A DNA stretch of 64,000 nucleotides. Source: Coprinopsis marcescibilis (taxonomy: Eukaryota > Basidiomycota > Agaricomycetes > Agaricales > Psathyrellaceae). The stretch lies in assembly GCA_004369085.1 (NCBI GenBank), contig ML210171.1, positions 4,904 to 68,903 on the forward strand, in the 5' to 3' direction. Numbering within the stretch: position 1 is the stretch's first letter; each line of letters begins with the position of its first letter. The notes beneath the pieces are model-generated. The model ran no database searches. It worked only from the letters and a program-made list of their open reading frames with translations, and was not told the origin of the DNA. Of the stretch, positions 11,198 to 23,365 are shown in pieces. The translations under genes and the position numbers were made by a program.

Positions 11198-11868
11198 ATG
11201 GAATCCAATAGCACTACCGCGGAAGTCGAAGTCATAGATCTCACCGGCATCGAGTCCTCCGATTCAGGTTCAGACTCTGAAAGCGACGGCGAGGGTCACG
11301 ACCACTCGGGCTCTGAAGCTGGTTCGGAGGACTCTGAAGTTGAGATCCAGCTCAACGAAGAAACCAGAGCGCAGCTGCACAACGCCATATCCAGCGTGTC
11401 CGAGAGTCGGTTGAGACACGTCCTCAAGAACCTCATAGGCACCGACCAGGCAGTCGAAATTGCGCTCACCCGCGAACTTATCACGCTCAAACGCGAAACA
11501 CAGACCGTGGTGCCACGGTGGGAACGTTGCATGAATTGTGAACTCGAATATGACATAAATACGAGACGTGACGAGCACGAGTGTTCGTTTCATACCGGTG
11601 AGTGTGTGGCGCCGGTAGCATGTTGTCAAAGTCGGACGTGCTCAATCATTTATGCTGTCTTCTTCAAGGTGAACTAGAGGTCGACGAAGATGGGTTCGCG
11701 GACTGGGATGAGAAGACTCATGGGCCAATGGATACACCTGAAAACCGTGCCCAGTATCCCGAAGAATTCGAGTGGACTTGCTGTAACGAGAACGGTACCT
11801 CAAGAGGCTGCGTTCGCGGGGAACACAAACCATCCCAAGCATCCAAAAAACGAAAACGTTCAGATTAG
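11198..11868 (+). CDS. Small acidic protein with Cys/His (zinc-like) C-terminal half
   Basis: Two exons, 11198-11597 and 11669-11868, give 199 residues. The N-terminus starts with a VIDLTGIES segment (a SUMO-interaction-motif look-alike) and a serine/aspartate-rich acidic tract. A helical stretch follows. The C-terminal half has a CMNC pair, a downstream His-x-Cys (HEC) and His (FHTGE), then WTCC and GCVRGEH, spaced as one or two zinc sites. It ends with a basic KKRKR stretch that could be a nuclear localisation signal. Probably a nuclear, zinc-binding protein; I do not recognise the family and assign no function. Confidence 0.7.
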
Positions 11869-12502
11869 CTTATCGTAAGTCTCACAAAAAGCGGTTAAAT
11901 CTCGTCCGGCAGCTCACTTCTCCGTCAGCGTGATCGACTCTAGTCTCTTTCCCGTCTTTTCAAATCGTCTTGCTGCTTCCCCCAGCCGTTTAAACACGTC
12001 AAAAGGCTGGGAGTCGGAACGTCTGGCTGCGCAGCGTTGTTGCGAATGTGCGACTGCCGTATGCTCTTTTTGTAATAGACCAGGGCCTATAAAATTGACA
12101 CGGCGAAGAATACAGGGACAATCGCGCTGTCACAATATTGTCAAGGACCCAATAGGCTGTCCAGAGAGGCTAAAAGGGTGCCATGCATACACAGTCACAC
12201 GCAACCCGCGAGGGATGGTGTCCATCATCAACTTGTGTCTAGATCCCACCTGGCTTTTTCACTCTCAGGATATCTTGAGCCTCGAAGCCAAAGCTAGACG
12301 CAGGAGACGTGATTGTCACCTACTGGAACACAATTTTACACCGCTGTCATGTACGCTGTATTTGTGCATTTGAAATGTATTGGCCCCTTGTTCCAAGTTC
12401 ATAGCCCCTTTAAGCGGTAACACCCGGAGGCTCCTGCAATACTTTAAGAAGGCTATGGGAAGAAGTTCATCAAGTCTATTAAACTGCGGCCAAGATCTAG
12501 AT
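11869..12502. other. Intergenic region
   Basis: An open frame of about 147 codons at 11930-12373 begins with GTG, has no domain and is not accepted. The 3' part holds the terminator region of the minus-strand amine oxidase. Confidence 0.45.
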
Positions 12503-15368
12503 CTAGTTATTATTGGAGCAGTATTTTTCCGAGCCCGTGTCCGATGGAGACTGGCTTGAACCAAAGGCAGGCACGCTCTTGGAATCATTGGACACAGGGA
12601 CATCCATGCTCGGGTTGACCTTGAAAAACGATACGGGCTTGAAAGTAAGGTTGATATGTTCAACAGGCATCCTAATAGTAAAGCAAGCGTCAACAAAGCA
12701 CATCCTCCGGCCGCAATTACGGAGTACTCACACAGGCCAATCCTCCGGTCTGGGAATATGCGTGGTCCCAACCGTCAGGTAAACCAAAATATCCTCATCA
12801 ACCACACTCTTCTCCTCAAGCACCCACTTCCCAACCGAGTCCTCGGGCTCACCACGCGACTGCGGCACATACTTGCCCGAAGGCCACACCCGCTCACTGC
12901 CCCATCTCTCCCCCTCCACATCCCTACACACCCATACCGGGTTCTTCAAGAATGCTGCACGCTTCGCAGTCCAGCTATCCTCCCGCATCATCATAGGTGC
13001 AATCCCACCTTTCATGCCAATGGCATACCCGACGTCGCGTCCGGAAGCGTAATGTTTCCTTGCGGAATTGACGATCCGCCAGCGCCGCTCTTTGGAGAGG
13101 TCGTAGGGCCGCCCGGTCTCGCGCTGAAGGACCGTGTCGAGCGAAACGAACGCGTTGCCAGCATAGTTCTGTGCTGAGCCTGTCGGCGCGTCGGGTAGGG
13201 GTACAATGTCAGATTCGATCACTGTGTTCGACAGTCCGTCAATCATGGGGTCAACGCGGAAGGAGAACATGTGTTGGTGGTATAGGGCGTTGACGTTGGG
13301 TGCAACGATTGTGCCGTAGGGCGTTGGTTCGCCGTCTTTGAGCGGAGTGACAAGAAGGATACCAGTTAACCGAATCTCGATTTCAATGCTGCCGTCCTGG
13401 TAGAAAAAGTAATTCCAGATGTACTCTGCGTGACTATTGGTGAGTGATTCCGTTGTCATAGATTGGCATAGAGATGCTTACCATAGTTTGCCAGGGTGCA
13501 GACCATGCTGACGACCAATCGTCTACGACGAACGGTGTGGCTACGGCCTCCAGGTCGATAATCGTTGTGTGTCCAGAGCACGCCAGCGTCCTCTTCATGA
13601 ATGCAGATAACATTTTCGATAACGAAAGCATTGCCGTTGCTCGTGACATACGATCCGGGCTTCACAAAGAAAACGCGTATTCAACAAACCACCAACAATC
13701 GTTTTAGTATCCTTCCACTCACGAGGTAATGAATCTGTCCCAAACAATCGCATCCCAAACTCAACTCTTTGGCCATGGTCCCCATACCATACTCGCCACT
13801 ACAAAAACGAGGGTCAATCCAAACCCACATGTGAAGAACCGTCAACGAAAACTCACGCGTCAAAGGCGAATTTTCTAGGATGAGGATGCTCCGGTGCACC
13901 ATACGGCACAACCATCTCCGCCAAAGACAGACGATAAAAGATGGGTCGGACTTCTCCATGGTCATCATACGTGATCGTGCTCAACGCAATGCCTTCTCTG
14001 TGGCTGAACGCTATCCAAACCATCAGCTCAATGGACATACAACCAACATTATTGAACCCACCAATGTGCATCTTCCAGTTCTGCCACTCCAATATGTTTC
14101 CGTCCATCTTGAAGCTTACGCCTTCAGGCTGGACGATGTGCAACGGCTTTAAATCCGTTCGCTGCTTGTAACCCCCTTCTTCGGAGTTGACCATGAGGTC
14201 CGGAAGAAAGTCGAATGGCTTGAGAGGCGGTGGGACGCGTTCTCGATTCGCTCCGACCAATGCGTCGGTATCAAGTGCAGGCGGGAATGTAGTGGATACA
14301 CTTGATACCACGCCATTTGGCGTTTGCTGGTACGCCGGGGGGAAATCTGCGTATACGTGGTTAGAGCTCATGGCCAGCGACTGGCGATACCAGTTAGTTC
14401 AGATAGTCCCGCACCAATGTGAATGACCTTTTCCAAGTTCGAGTCCACAACTGGGACAAAATCCTATAATCACTCAAGCAGTTAGTCCACGCTTTCCCAA
14501 AATCAAAATTAAACCGCACCATAGGATGCGCATACAAATTCTCATGCGTCGAGAATCTAGCAAACACCAAGGCCTGCTGGATGCGCACACTATCAGGGAA
14601 CCGGTCATCGTACCCGATCGCCCATCCATCACAGAAAATCTGGTGCGGCTCAATGCCCACTTGCTTTGCCAGTTCTTGCACTCTCGCGTCTTTCTGCACT
14701 ATGAGTTCACATTCCGCTAGTTCCTCCACGGAGATTTGGGGATGCAAGGACTTGTCGAGGAGTGTGAATTGGTCAATTGTCCACTGGCCTTCTTGGAGCG
14801 ACAGGGCGACGTAGTAAGAGCGCCTGTGGAAGTAAATGGGGGTTGGGTGTTAGTATAAGAGTGGAGCACGGTTAGATGATAGAAGACTCGCCCGTTTACT
14901 ACATCCACAAACTACACACATGCATAAAAGTAATATATCAGCAACCAGTCTGCAGCCACACGGATGATCCGAGTCCGAGGAGGTAATAAACACGTACATC
15001 AGCCTCAGCCATCCTCACAATCGGCAATGTAGCACCATCCTCAGCCTTCCCACCCGGACTGGTAGGAATGCCAAGGTAAGCTAGAACATTCCTCTTGGGA
15101 GGCGGGAGCAACGAGCAGACGATGAATTTTACAGCCTTGACTTCAGTCTCGCTCGCGACATGATGTCGGATTTTGAGCGTAATCGCGACGATCTGTTTTC
15201 ATTAAGATCGATTCGTTGCTGCTACTTGACTGGATGAAAGCGCACCTCGTCTGGGGTGAGAGGGTCGAGAGGGTGTGTCCAAGATTTAACTTTGGAATCT
15301 CGAGATTGGGTAGGATTCGTCTCCACGGAGGAAGCTGTCCCAGGGTATTTGGATTCAGCAGGCGCCAT
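12503..15368 (-). CDS. Copper amine oxidase (primary-amine oxidase, TPQ type)
   Basis: Oxidises primary amines to aldehyde, ammonia and hydrogen peroxide using copper and topaquinone. Eleven exons: 15368-15246, 15192-14998, 14911-14892, 14823-14520, 14463-14415, 14346-14062, 14010-13857, 13798-13723, 13659-13482, 13425-12732, 12671-12503; 748 residues, within family size. The TPQ precursor motif TLANYE straddles an intron, with Tyr461 as the modified residue. Copper ligands are His511 and His513 (YHQHMF) and His698 (MPVEH). The catalytic base is Asp376 in AFDAGEYG. The N-terminus HPLDPLTPDEI is typical. There is no signal peptide, so the enzyme is intracellular; no PTS1 is visible. The third exon is only 20 nt and its downstream intron appears to be GC-AG. 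Confidence 0.93.
14824..14891 (-). other. Probable GC-AG intron in the amine oxidase gene
   Basis: On the minus strand exon AACGG is followed by GCGAGT and the intron ends CCACAG. Only this junction gives the uninterrupted family sequence VVNGRSYYVALSL; using the nearby GT sites shifts the frame. The upstream exon (14911-14892) is a 20-nt microexon. Confidence 0.6.
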
Positions 15369-16197
15369 AGTATAGTTATTGCAAGAGGTGCAGAGGTGTC
15401 TAAATTAAATGTCAGTTCACTGTCCAGTTCGAAAGAGTGAATACGGACCAGAACTGGGCACAAATGCCTTAGAAAATGGTGGGAGAGGATGTCTCAAGGT
15501 TTCCGGGGTCACCTGATATATATAACTTGCGAGCAAAATAGGGGCTAATGCCAGATCGCGAGGAGATGGGAGGCCGGGAGTATGGAGCACAGATTCGGGC
15601 GCAATAGGGCAAATGGAACGTGCAGATTGTCCGTTGTACATTGGCCAGCAATCAGACATGATCTTCCATCGCAAGGATCGCTAGGGATAATCAGCATGGA
15701 GACTACTTCTGAGCGCGTTCACCGTTCCGGGTTTGCAGACTGGTTGTCTGAAGCTTCATGCTTCGCACAGCAGCAGACTAATGCGCTGAAACAAGAAAAG
15801 TAAACGTTTTGGCTACAAACCTTTTGCATTGGATCCGGTACGATAGTCCGTGCCAATGCCCACGTTGCGCTGTTGAGTGCAAGCCAAAGCCTGCCTAAGC
15901 TAATGGCAAATCAGCCAAGATGATATAGAGAGCGAGCTGGTGCGTCACCTGTTGGTCTAGACTGCCATTCCCATATGAAACATGTCCTAGGAGTCAGTAA
16001 GAGTAGGTAAGAGTGAGCAAGCCGTGCAATGGATTGGAAACTCTCGACCAATCTGTAAAAGCAACGAACGACTAACGTAACAAATTCAGATGACACAAAC
16101 AGGGAAGCCTCCTTCGTCGGTTTGTTAGGCGTTGAAGAGAATATCAAGAATGTATTAAGGGAGTAGGAGCAGATCACCCAGAATTCTAAGTACACCC
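15369..16197. other. Intergenic region
   Basis: Holds the amine oxidase promoter on the minus strand and the 3' flank of the uL10m gene. Short open frames near 15.2-15.8 kb and 15911-16201 show no domain. Nothing else supportable. Confidence 0.5.
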
Positions 16198-17070
16198 TCA
16201 AGCAGCAGTGTCGCCGTCGGCCTTCTCCGCAGCCTGCTCGTCCTCCAAGCCCTTCTTCAGCCCCTCCAAGGTCCTCGCCAGCTGGCCACCCGCAGCCTGG
16301 CTCAAAACGCCCGCAAGTTGAGCAGCCGGTGCACTCAGCAACCCCACGATCTGTGCCCTCAACGTATCCAACGTCGGCAGTGTTGACACATCCTTGAGCC
16401 CAGGCGGGAGGAAGACCCGACCCTCAATGATGGCCCCCATGACCTTCAGCTCCGGCACCCTCACCTGCCGCACCCTCTTCATCCTCCTCCCAGGCTGGTC
16501 CGGGTCTGCATGCTTCGCCGCCTCCTCCGCCTTGATCTCGTCCTCCGTCTTAGGCCGCTTCGGTGGCACGCTCCGGTCCATCGCGCGCAGGACAGCTTGG
16601 ATCAGCGGCGGGTTCATGCTCGGAATCTGCAACACCGCAAAGCTTCCGTTCTGGCTATTGATCATCTTCTCGAGGCTCGCCTGCTCGAGTCCAAAGTCGC
16701 GCAGGGCGACACCGAAGATACTTGAACGCACGACGGTGAGAGTTGGTAGCTGCGTTTCGGGTGCGGGGGTTGGTGACGAGAGGGATGGGGTAGACTTGAG
16801 GACGCGGTGGGCTGCGACTGTGATATCCGACCGCAGCTTCTTGAGTCGTTCAGCCGTAAAATCATTGTGGTGGAGGACGAGTAGCGGTGCGGCCTTGCTG
16901 GTTTCCAGCACCTTGGTGTACCAGTTATACTGGAATGCCTTTTTGTCCTTGAAGACGCGCGGTTTACCGCGAACCGGTGGTGATTTTAGTGATATAGCAC
17001 TGGTGGTCGACGTCGAGTGAATTTGTGAGGCCAGGCGAGGCGCCGACGACCGTGCACAGCGAGACAGCAT
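16198..17070 (-). CDS. Mitochondrial large-subunit ribosomal protein uL10m
   Basis: Intronless gene of 290 residues, unusual among its intron-rich neighbours. The N-terminus (MLSRCARSSAPRLASQIHST) is arginine- and serine-rich without acidic residues, as for a mitochondrial targeting peptide. The body carries the ribosomal L10-type sequence: a KKAFQYNWYTKVLETS helix, a PLLVLHHNDFTAERLKKLR strand-helix, and a region around FGLEQASLEKMI. A C-terminal segment with the Leu-Ala-rich LLSAPAAQLAGVLSQA helix resembles the L10 part that anchors the stalk proteins. Predicted to form the mitoribosome stalk base. The stop codon is at 16200-16198. It is followed upstream, on the same strand, by the BMT5 gene only 108 bp away. 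Confidence 0.85.
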   Translation of the reverse strand: MLSRCARSSAPRLASQIHSTSTTSAISLKSPPVRGKPRVFKDKKAFQYNWYTKVLETSKAAPLLVLHHNDFTAERLKKLRSDITVAAHRVLKSTPSLSSPTPAPETQLPTLTVVRSSIFGVALRDFGLEQASLEKMINSQNGSFAVLQIPSMNPPLIQAVLRAMDRSVPPKRPKTEDEIKAEEAAKHADPDQPGRRMKRVRQVRVPELKVMGAIIEGRVFLPPGLKDVSTLPTLDTLRAQIVGLLSAPAAQLAGVLSQAAGGQLARTLEGLKKGLEDEQAAEKADGDTAA

Positions 17071-17178
17071 TTCAGGTCACCCTCAAGCCTAAAGAAATTT
17101 CGTGCCAGTTGGCGCTCAAGCCGTTGTAGCTAACAGACGGTGATGCCAAACACCGGTAATATATTTGATAGCCGGAGT

Positions 17179-18389
17179 CTACTGGTACGCCTCCTTGGGA
17201 CTTAGATAAAATTCCCAAGTCCTGTCTTCTCCTCCTTCACCCGTTCTCCCGGTGCCTCCTGCGCGTGTACCCTTGGTCATGCGATGTTCGTAGCCTTTCC
17301 AAGAATCACGATAGAAGCGGAACGACCGTAGAACTGTCCATTTAGGATACGGAAGTGCACTCAGCTGCGCTGGAGGCGGATTCTTTGCCAGTCGGGGTAT
17401 ATCCCTGTAGAAAAGTCAGACAATTGTAATCCAGTACTTTCAACTGACGTACCAAGTTGTGTACGGGGCCACATTTCTGAGAGTTATCAGAACTGTCCCT
17501 CGAGATTTTGGTCGCTCAGTCGAAAAAGGTTCGAGGTCATCATCGTCCATCATAACTTCATCCTGCTCGTATTCCTCCTCTTCCTCATCATCATCGTCCG
17601 CCTTCTTTTTCTTCTTCTTTTTCTTCCCAGAGGGCAACGTCGGCACCGGTCCTCTATACAGAACCTTGGCAGCAGACGCCAAAAAGTCAAGTACCAGTCT
17701 CTGATTGGACAGAATATTCCTATCCTGGTCCTTAATCCCCTTTCCTATACCGCACAACATTAATTAAAAGAAAAGAACGAAACCGCCAACGACTCACCAG
17801 CGTGCGGAAAATTCCACACGATCCTATCCCACTCCTTCCCTTTCAATGCTGCCTCTCTGTTCAGCCTGGTCGCATCAACCCCAAAAAGAATCTGCACCCC
17901 ACCCTCCCTGAGCTCTTTCACAATCTCCCTGGCATCATCGTACTTTTCATAGCACACCTCCTCACTATCGTACGCTGTGGCCGTAACGTTCTGCGGTGGA
18001 AGGCTATCCAGTTCTTCAGAGGGCGGGTTGAGGACCAAAGCTCTCGCAAACGAAAAGTTGCCTTCGCCGATAAGCAGGATACGGTCGTTCGGGCTGAAGG
18101 GGATCGTCGGTTTTCTGGTTGCAGAACTTGACGCAGAACTCGGAACTGCGTTTGATTTCGATTTTAACGTCGCCTTGCCCTTGCCCTTTCCCTTCGTAGC
18201 ACCGCCAGCCACAGACGAAGTCGAAGATCCGACACCAAGTGCAGAAAGTTCTCCATTCCGCGCACCATGCTTCCCCCTCAACGCCGCTATCTTCTGGTTC
18301 TGGACCTGCGCTGCATGAGCTATCTTCTCCTTGGCCTTCAGCCGCGATTGCTGCGACAGAAGTGCAGATTTGAGATGTCCTTTCGCCAT
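17179..18389 (-). CDS. BMT5: 25S rRNA (uridine-N3)-methyltransferase BMT5-like
   Basis: Nucleolar SAM-dependent methyltransferase that modifies a uridine of the large-subunit rRNA. Exons 18389-17798, 17744-17453 and 17404-17179 give 369 residues. The start MAKGHLKSALL was preferred over an upstream in-frame codon at 18518 because the basic N-terminus is family-like. The Rossmann signature DRILLIGEGNFSFARAL lies near residues 95-110, followed by TAYDSEE, the GVDAT strand and IVWNFPHAG, all hallmarks of the BMT5/FDXACB1-type fold. A low-complexity insert of lysines followed by acidic residues lies in exon 2. The C-terminal SFRFYRDSWKGYEHR block is also conserved. Divergent from the RAMP4 gene, sharing a 322-bp promoter region. 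Confidence 0.88.
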
Positions 18390-18711
18390 TCGTCCTTTCG
18401 AGCTACCGACCCAAGACTTGTCGAAGTAGCGTGCTGTGGGGTGCGTTGGAAGGAAAACGCAAAACTGGAAAACAGAAAAAGAAACAAGCGCACAATCAGA
18501 CTCGAACTCGCAACTCAAGCTGATCTCGGCTTGGCATCAAAGATGATTGATGATCGGCTTGTTGACCAGAATGGTCAATGGCCTGGCTTTGACGTGGAGC
18601 CTGCCACGTTCGCTTTCGCATCTTATATCTATCCACGCCCATTTATCACTCGCTCTGTTACCCGAATTCAAGCTACCTTGACCCTCACTCTTTATAACTC
18701 TTCCTCTTACA
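18390..18711. promoter_or_regulatory. Shared divergent promoter region of BMT5 and RAMP4
   Basis: The two start codons are 322 bp apart on opposite strands. No consensus TATA near either start was identified. The region should hold both promoters; nothing finer can be supported. Confidence 0.4.
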
Positions 18712-19090
18712 ATGGTAAGTACTATGACTTCATTTCCATAGTTCGGTTCATGATCCTAACGGACACGAACGCGAACGTGGATATGGACTTAGAGAGACAG
18801 TAATGACATCTACTAACAAACACCTGCTACAGCCCACTGAATTCGAGCTTCGCAAGCGCAACGAAAAGTTTGCCAAAGACGTGAAGGAGGGAAAGAAGGC
18901 AACACACGCTTCCAGGGCCGACAAGCTTGCTCACCGGAGTCCTATCAGCGTATGGGCACTCGGTATCGTCCTCTTCGTCGTGTTTGGTGGAGGTGCGTTT
19001 CTTTGTTGGCCTACATGGCTGAACTCGCAACTGACATTCAATGTTCGTTACGTAGTGGTATTTGAACTCCTAAAGCTGGTATTCCTATGA
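18712..19090 (+). CDS. RAMP4/SERP1-like ER stress-associated protein (Ysy6 family)
   Basis: Small tail-anchored ER membrane protein that associates with the Sec61 translocon and stabilises membrane proteins during stress. The coding sequence begins with an exon holding only the start codon (18712-18714), directly followed by GTAAGT, then 18833-18992 and 19056-19090, giving 65 residues. The sequence has the family pattern: a charged RKRNEKFAKDVKEGKK segment, the SRADKLAHRSPISVWALGIV junction and a C-terminal transmembrane helix (about residues 39-64). Length and layout match RAMP4 proteins. The alternative of starting within exon 2 lacks a suitable ATG. Convergent with the HAT2-like gene. Confidence 0.88.
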
Positions 19091-19367
19091 GGAATGACCC
19101 GTTGACCCCAGTTGGTCGGTTGGACAGAGCCGACGTAGAGGGAGAGGTTGAAGGAGAGCCGCAACCATTTAATAACACCCCAACGCAAAACCCTCCTCGA
19201 AGGGAGATCACATACCCACTTGTATCGCTAGCAGCTTTTTATGTAATTCTATCGGTGGGCAAGCCACCACCGCATTACATTCACATTCACCCGACATACA
19301 TACATGGATTCACACAAGCAAGCAACCAAAGCCCATACAAGCCAGCCGATACAGGCCGATACCCAAC

Positions 19368-21231
<1,864 letters not shown>

Positions 21232-21639
21232 TTTGCCTACTGTTTGTGTATCCTAGCTTCGAACGGTGGTCTTTGGGACACAGAGTGGGTGTCGGTGCAA
21301 AGAATAAGAGAGTAAGATGTGCTTTTGGCCGCAGGACGCGACTCGGACGCGATCATGTCTTTCTCACGGTTTACCTACGGCCAACTGGCAGCGACCGCAG
21401 GCTCGAACAAGTTTCCAAGTTTCGTATCAGTTTGAAAAGAACGTGGTATGGAAGAAAATGTACTATTTCATACAGTCCGCATGAGCTTATATCTAGAGGA
21501 CAGTAGGCAGGGCAAGTGAATGACAGGGGAACGTTCCTCTGGCAAATTCACTCAGATGCATGGCAGCGCCAACCCGGATGGTCACCAACAGCCAAGTGTT
21601 GTCTATAGGATGATTGAAGTATGTAAGATGGTACAGGGT

Positions 21640-22052
21640 TTATGACCTCTTATCCCAGCTTGCAACCAACTTCTCGAGGTCGAATCTTGGGTCTTCCGGG
21701 TCGGTGACAACTAGTCATTCGCATTGTCAGTAACAACCACCAACGCACGCTTAGGACAAAGCCATGCATGAGAGGAAACCCGCTCACCATTGTCACCGCC
21801 TGCTTCCTGCTTCCTCTTCCATGCAGCCCTGGCTTCGGCAACCAATTTTTCCTGGTGGTGCAGCGCGTTTTGGACCTTGTGGTGGTCAGCATCGGCCTGA
21901 AGTGTTCGGCGGTGGTACCAGCCATAGACAACGCCGGTTAGCAGTGCGCTGTACCGCACAACCTGCAGTAAAACATAGGAAGGTTAGGCCATCGACAGGA
22001 TAATTTGGCAGATGAGCAGGCGCTGACGGACGTTTACTGTGGATGAGACCAT
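21640..22052 (-). CDS. Mitochondrial ATP synthase subunit e
   Basis: Membrane subunit of the F1Fo ATP synthase needed for dimer formation and cristae shape. Exons 22052-22038 (15 nt), 21962-21788 and 21710-21640 give 86 residues, typical for the family. After the start, VVRYSALLTGVVYGWYHRR forms the single transmembrane helix; a GxxxG-type glycine pair is less clear than in yeast. The rest is an amphipathic helix (ADHHKVQNALHHQEKLVAEA) and the C-terminal DPRFDLEKLVASW segment. The reading frame relies on the 15-nt first exon; splicing GTAAAC to CTGCAG gives a perfect family N-terminus. Divergent from the GFA gene with 480 bp between starts. Confidence 0.85.
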
Positions 22053-22532
22053 GACGGGTGCCTTTTCGTGTGCGACCGGGGGTAGGACTCTAAGGTCGGA
22101 TGAAGGCTAATGGATGGATGTAATTGTCAGTATAGATTCCTAGAGCTGCAGTAGAATTGGGCGAATACTGACCTGGCTTTTGGAGGCGAAAGGGTAAACG
22201 TGAATACACTTGACACGGAGAATTTCGGTAACTGATTAGGTAAGCCACGTCGTTCTCATTGGTCTCGAGCGATGCGCACCCCCGTTTCCTGTCTTCTGCT
22301 TCAAATGTGCTCACGCTTATGATAATGGTCTTGAATATGGTTCGACTCCTAAGTCGCTTTGGCTGCGATGAGCAGCCAATTCAGGTCGGAATTATCACGG
22401 GGTATCGGAAGGTAGCCGTCGCGAGGTCACCAGGGACCAGTGCCAATTGCAATCGATGAGCGAATGATTTATCAATCCACTGACCCGCAGGCATAAAAGG
22501 AGGTGCTGGTATCTGACGCTTCTGGCCCAACC
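22053..22532. promoter_or_regulatory. Divergent promoter region between ATP synthase e and GFA genes
   Basis: 480 bp between opposite start codons. A box-B-like GGTTCGACTCC at 22338-22348 was checked and rejected as a tRNA because the flanking bases do not form a T-stem. No other element is clear. Confidence 0.4.
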
Positions 22533-23059
22533 ATGTCAACTGATAACGAACCCGTCATTACTGGAGGCTGCTACTGCGGTGCGGCAAGGTACGAGGTTCG
22601 GGGTCACCCTATTCGCAGTGCCTATTGCCATTGCACGCTCTGCCAACGATTCAATGGTAAGTCTCCGTCCTTTCCTGCAGAGATAATGCTGTCTAAATGG
22701 TCGCCTTCGCTTCAGCCACCGCGTTCATCTTAACAATCCACTATCCTGCCCATGCGTTCCGTTGGACCCATTCAGAGACCCCAGAAGAAGCTCTCGACGT
22801 CTACTCGGTCGCCAGCAAGCCCTGGAAGTACCGTTCGCGGTGCAAGAAGTGCGGAGCTGCGATTGCCAGTTATAACGCAAATACGGACAAATGGAGTGTT
22901 TGGGGTGGCCAACTAGACCGCGACGAGACCACTAAAATCAAAAATTGGGACGTCATCAAGCCAACCGCGCACATCTTTTATGACACCCGCATACTCGACG
23001 TCAACGACGGGCTGTCGAAGTGGACTGCCTACGAAAACGAATCGCAGAGGATCGGGTAG
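22533..23059 (+). CDS. GFA/CENP-V-type zinc enzyme (glutathione-dependent formaldehyde-activating family)
   Basis: Exons 22533-22656 and 22716-23059 give 155 residues. Zinc-binding cysteines follow the family pattern: GGCYCGAARYEV near the N-terminus, then YCHCTLCQRFNG, and a late CKKCGAA pair. The segment AFRWTHSETPEEALDVY between them is the usual beta-sheet part. Members are linked to spontaneous S-hydroxymethylglutathione chemistry or to unknown small-thiol reactions; many fungi have several copies. No localisation signal is seen, so probably cytosolic. The exact substrate is unknown. Confidence 0.85.
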
Positions 23060-23365
23060 AGATGTAGCGTACACACTTATACCTTAGCGCTTTGTCAAGC
23101 TGGCTTGGAGGCGCGTGCTGAGCCGAGAGGCCACGCGACAAACGTCTCGGAGCCATTTCCAATGCCTCGAATTAAATTGTTTGATGGAAGTACAAAATGG
23201 AAACATGTTGAATTGGATTAGTGCCTTGCTGGCTTTTGTCGCACCCAGTATCCGTTCGCCACTGAGAGACATTCGCTGTCCTACCTGTTGACTTTTTGGA
23301 CCAGCAACGACGACCACTGTGACAGCGACCTCGACTGCTCGAAATACACACAAACACCGCTGGCA
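23060..23365. other. Short intergenic region
   Basis: 306 bp between the GFA gene and the Ies4-like gene on the same strand. An upstream extension of the latter's frame to 23288 is open but has no better context. Nothing else seen. Confidence 0.4.

Noticed and set aside
11930..12373. 147-codon plus-strand open frame
   Set aside because: Starts with GTG, has no recognisable domain and lies between two well-defined genes.
16394..17020. 208-codon open frame antisense to uL10m
   Set aside because: Shadow of the long intronless minus-strand gene; no family resemblance.
22338..22348. GGTTCGACTCC, perfect match to the tRNA box B consensus
   Set aside because: Flanking bases do not pair into a T-stem and no box A or acceptor stem is found upstream.
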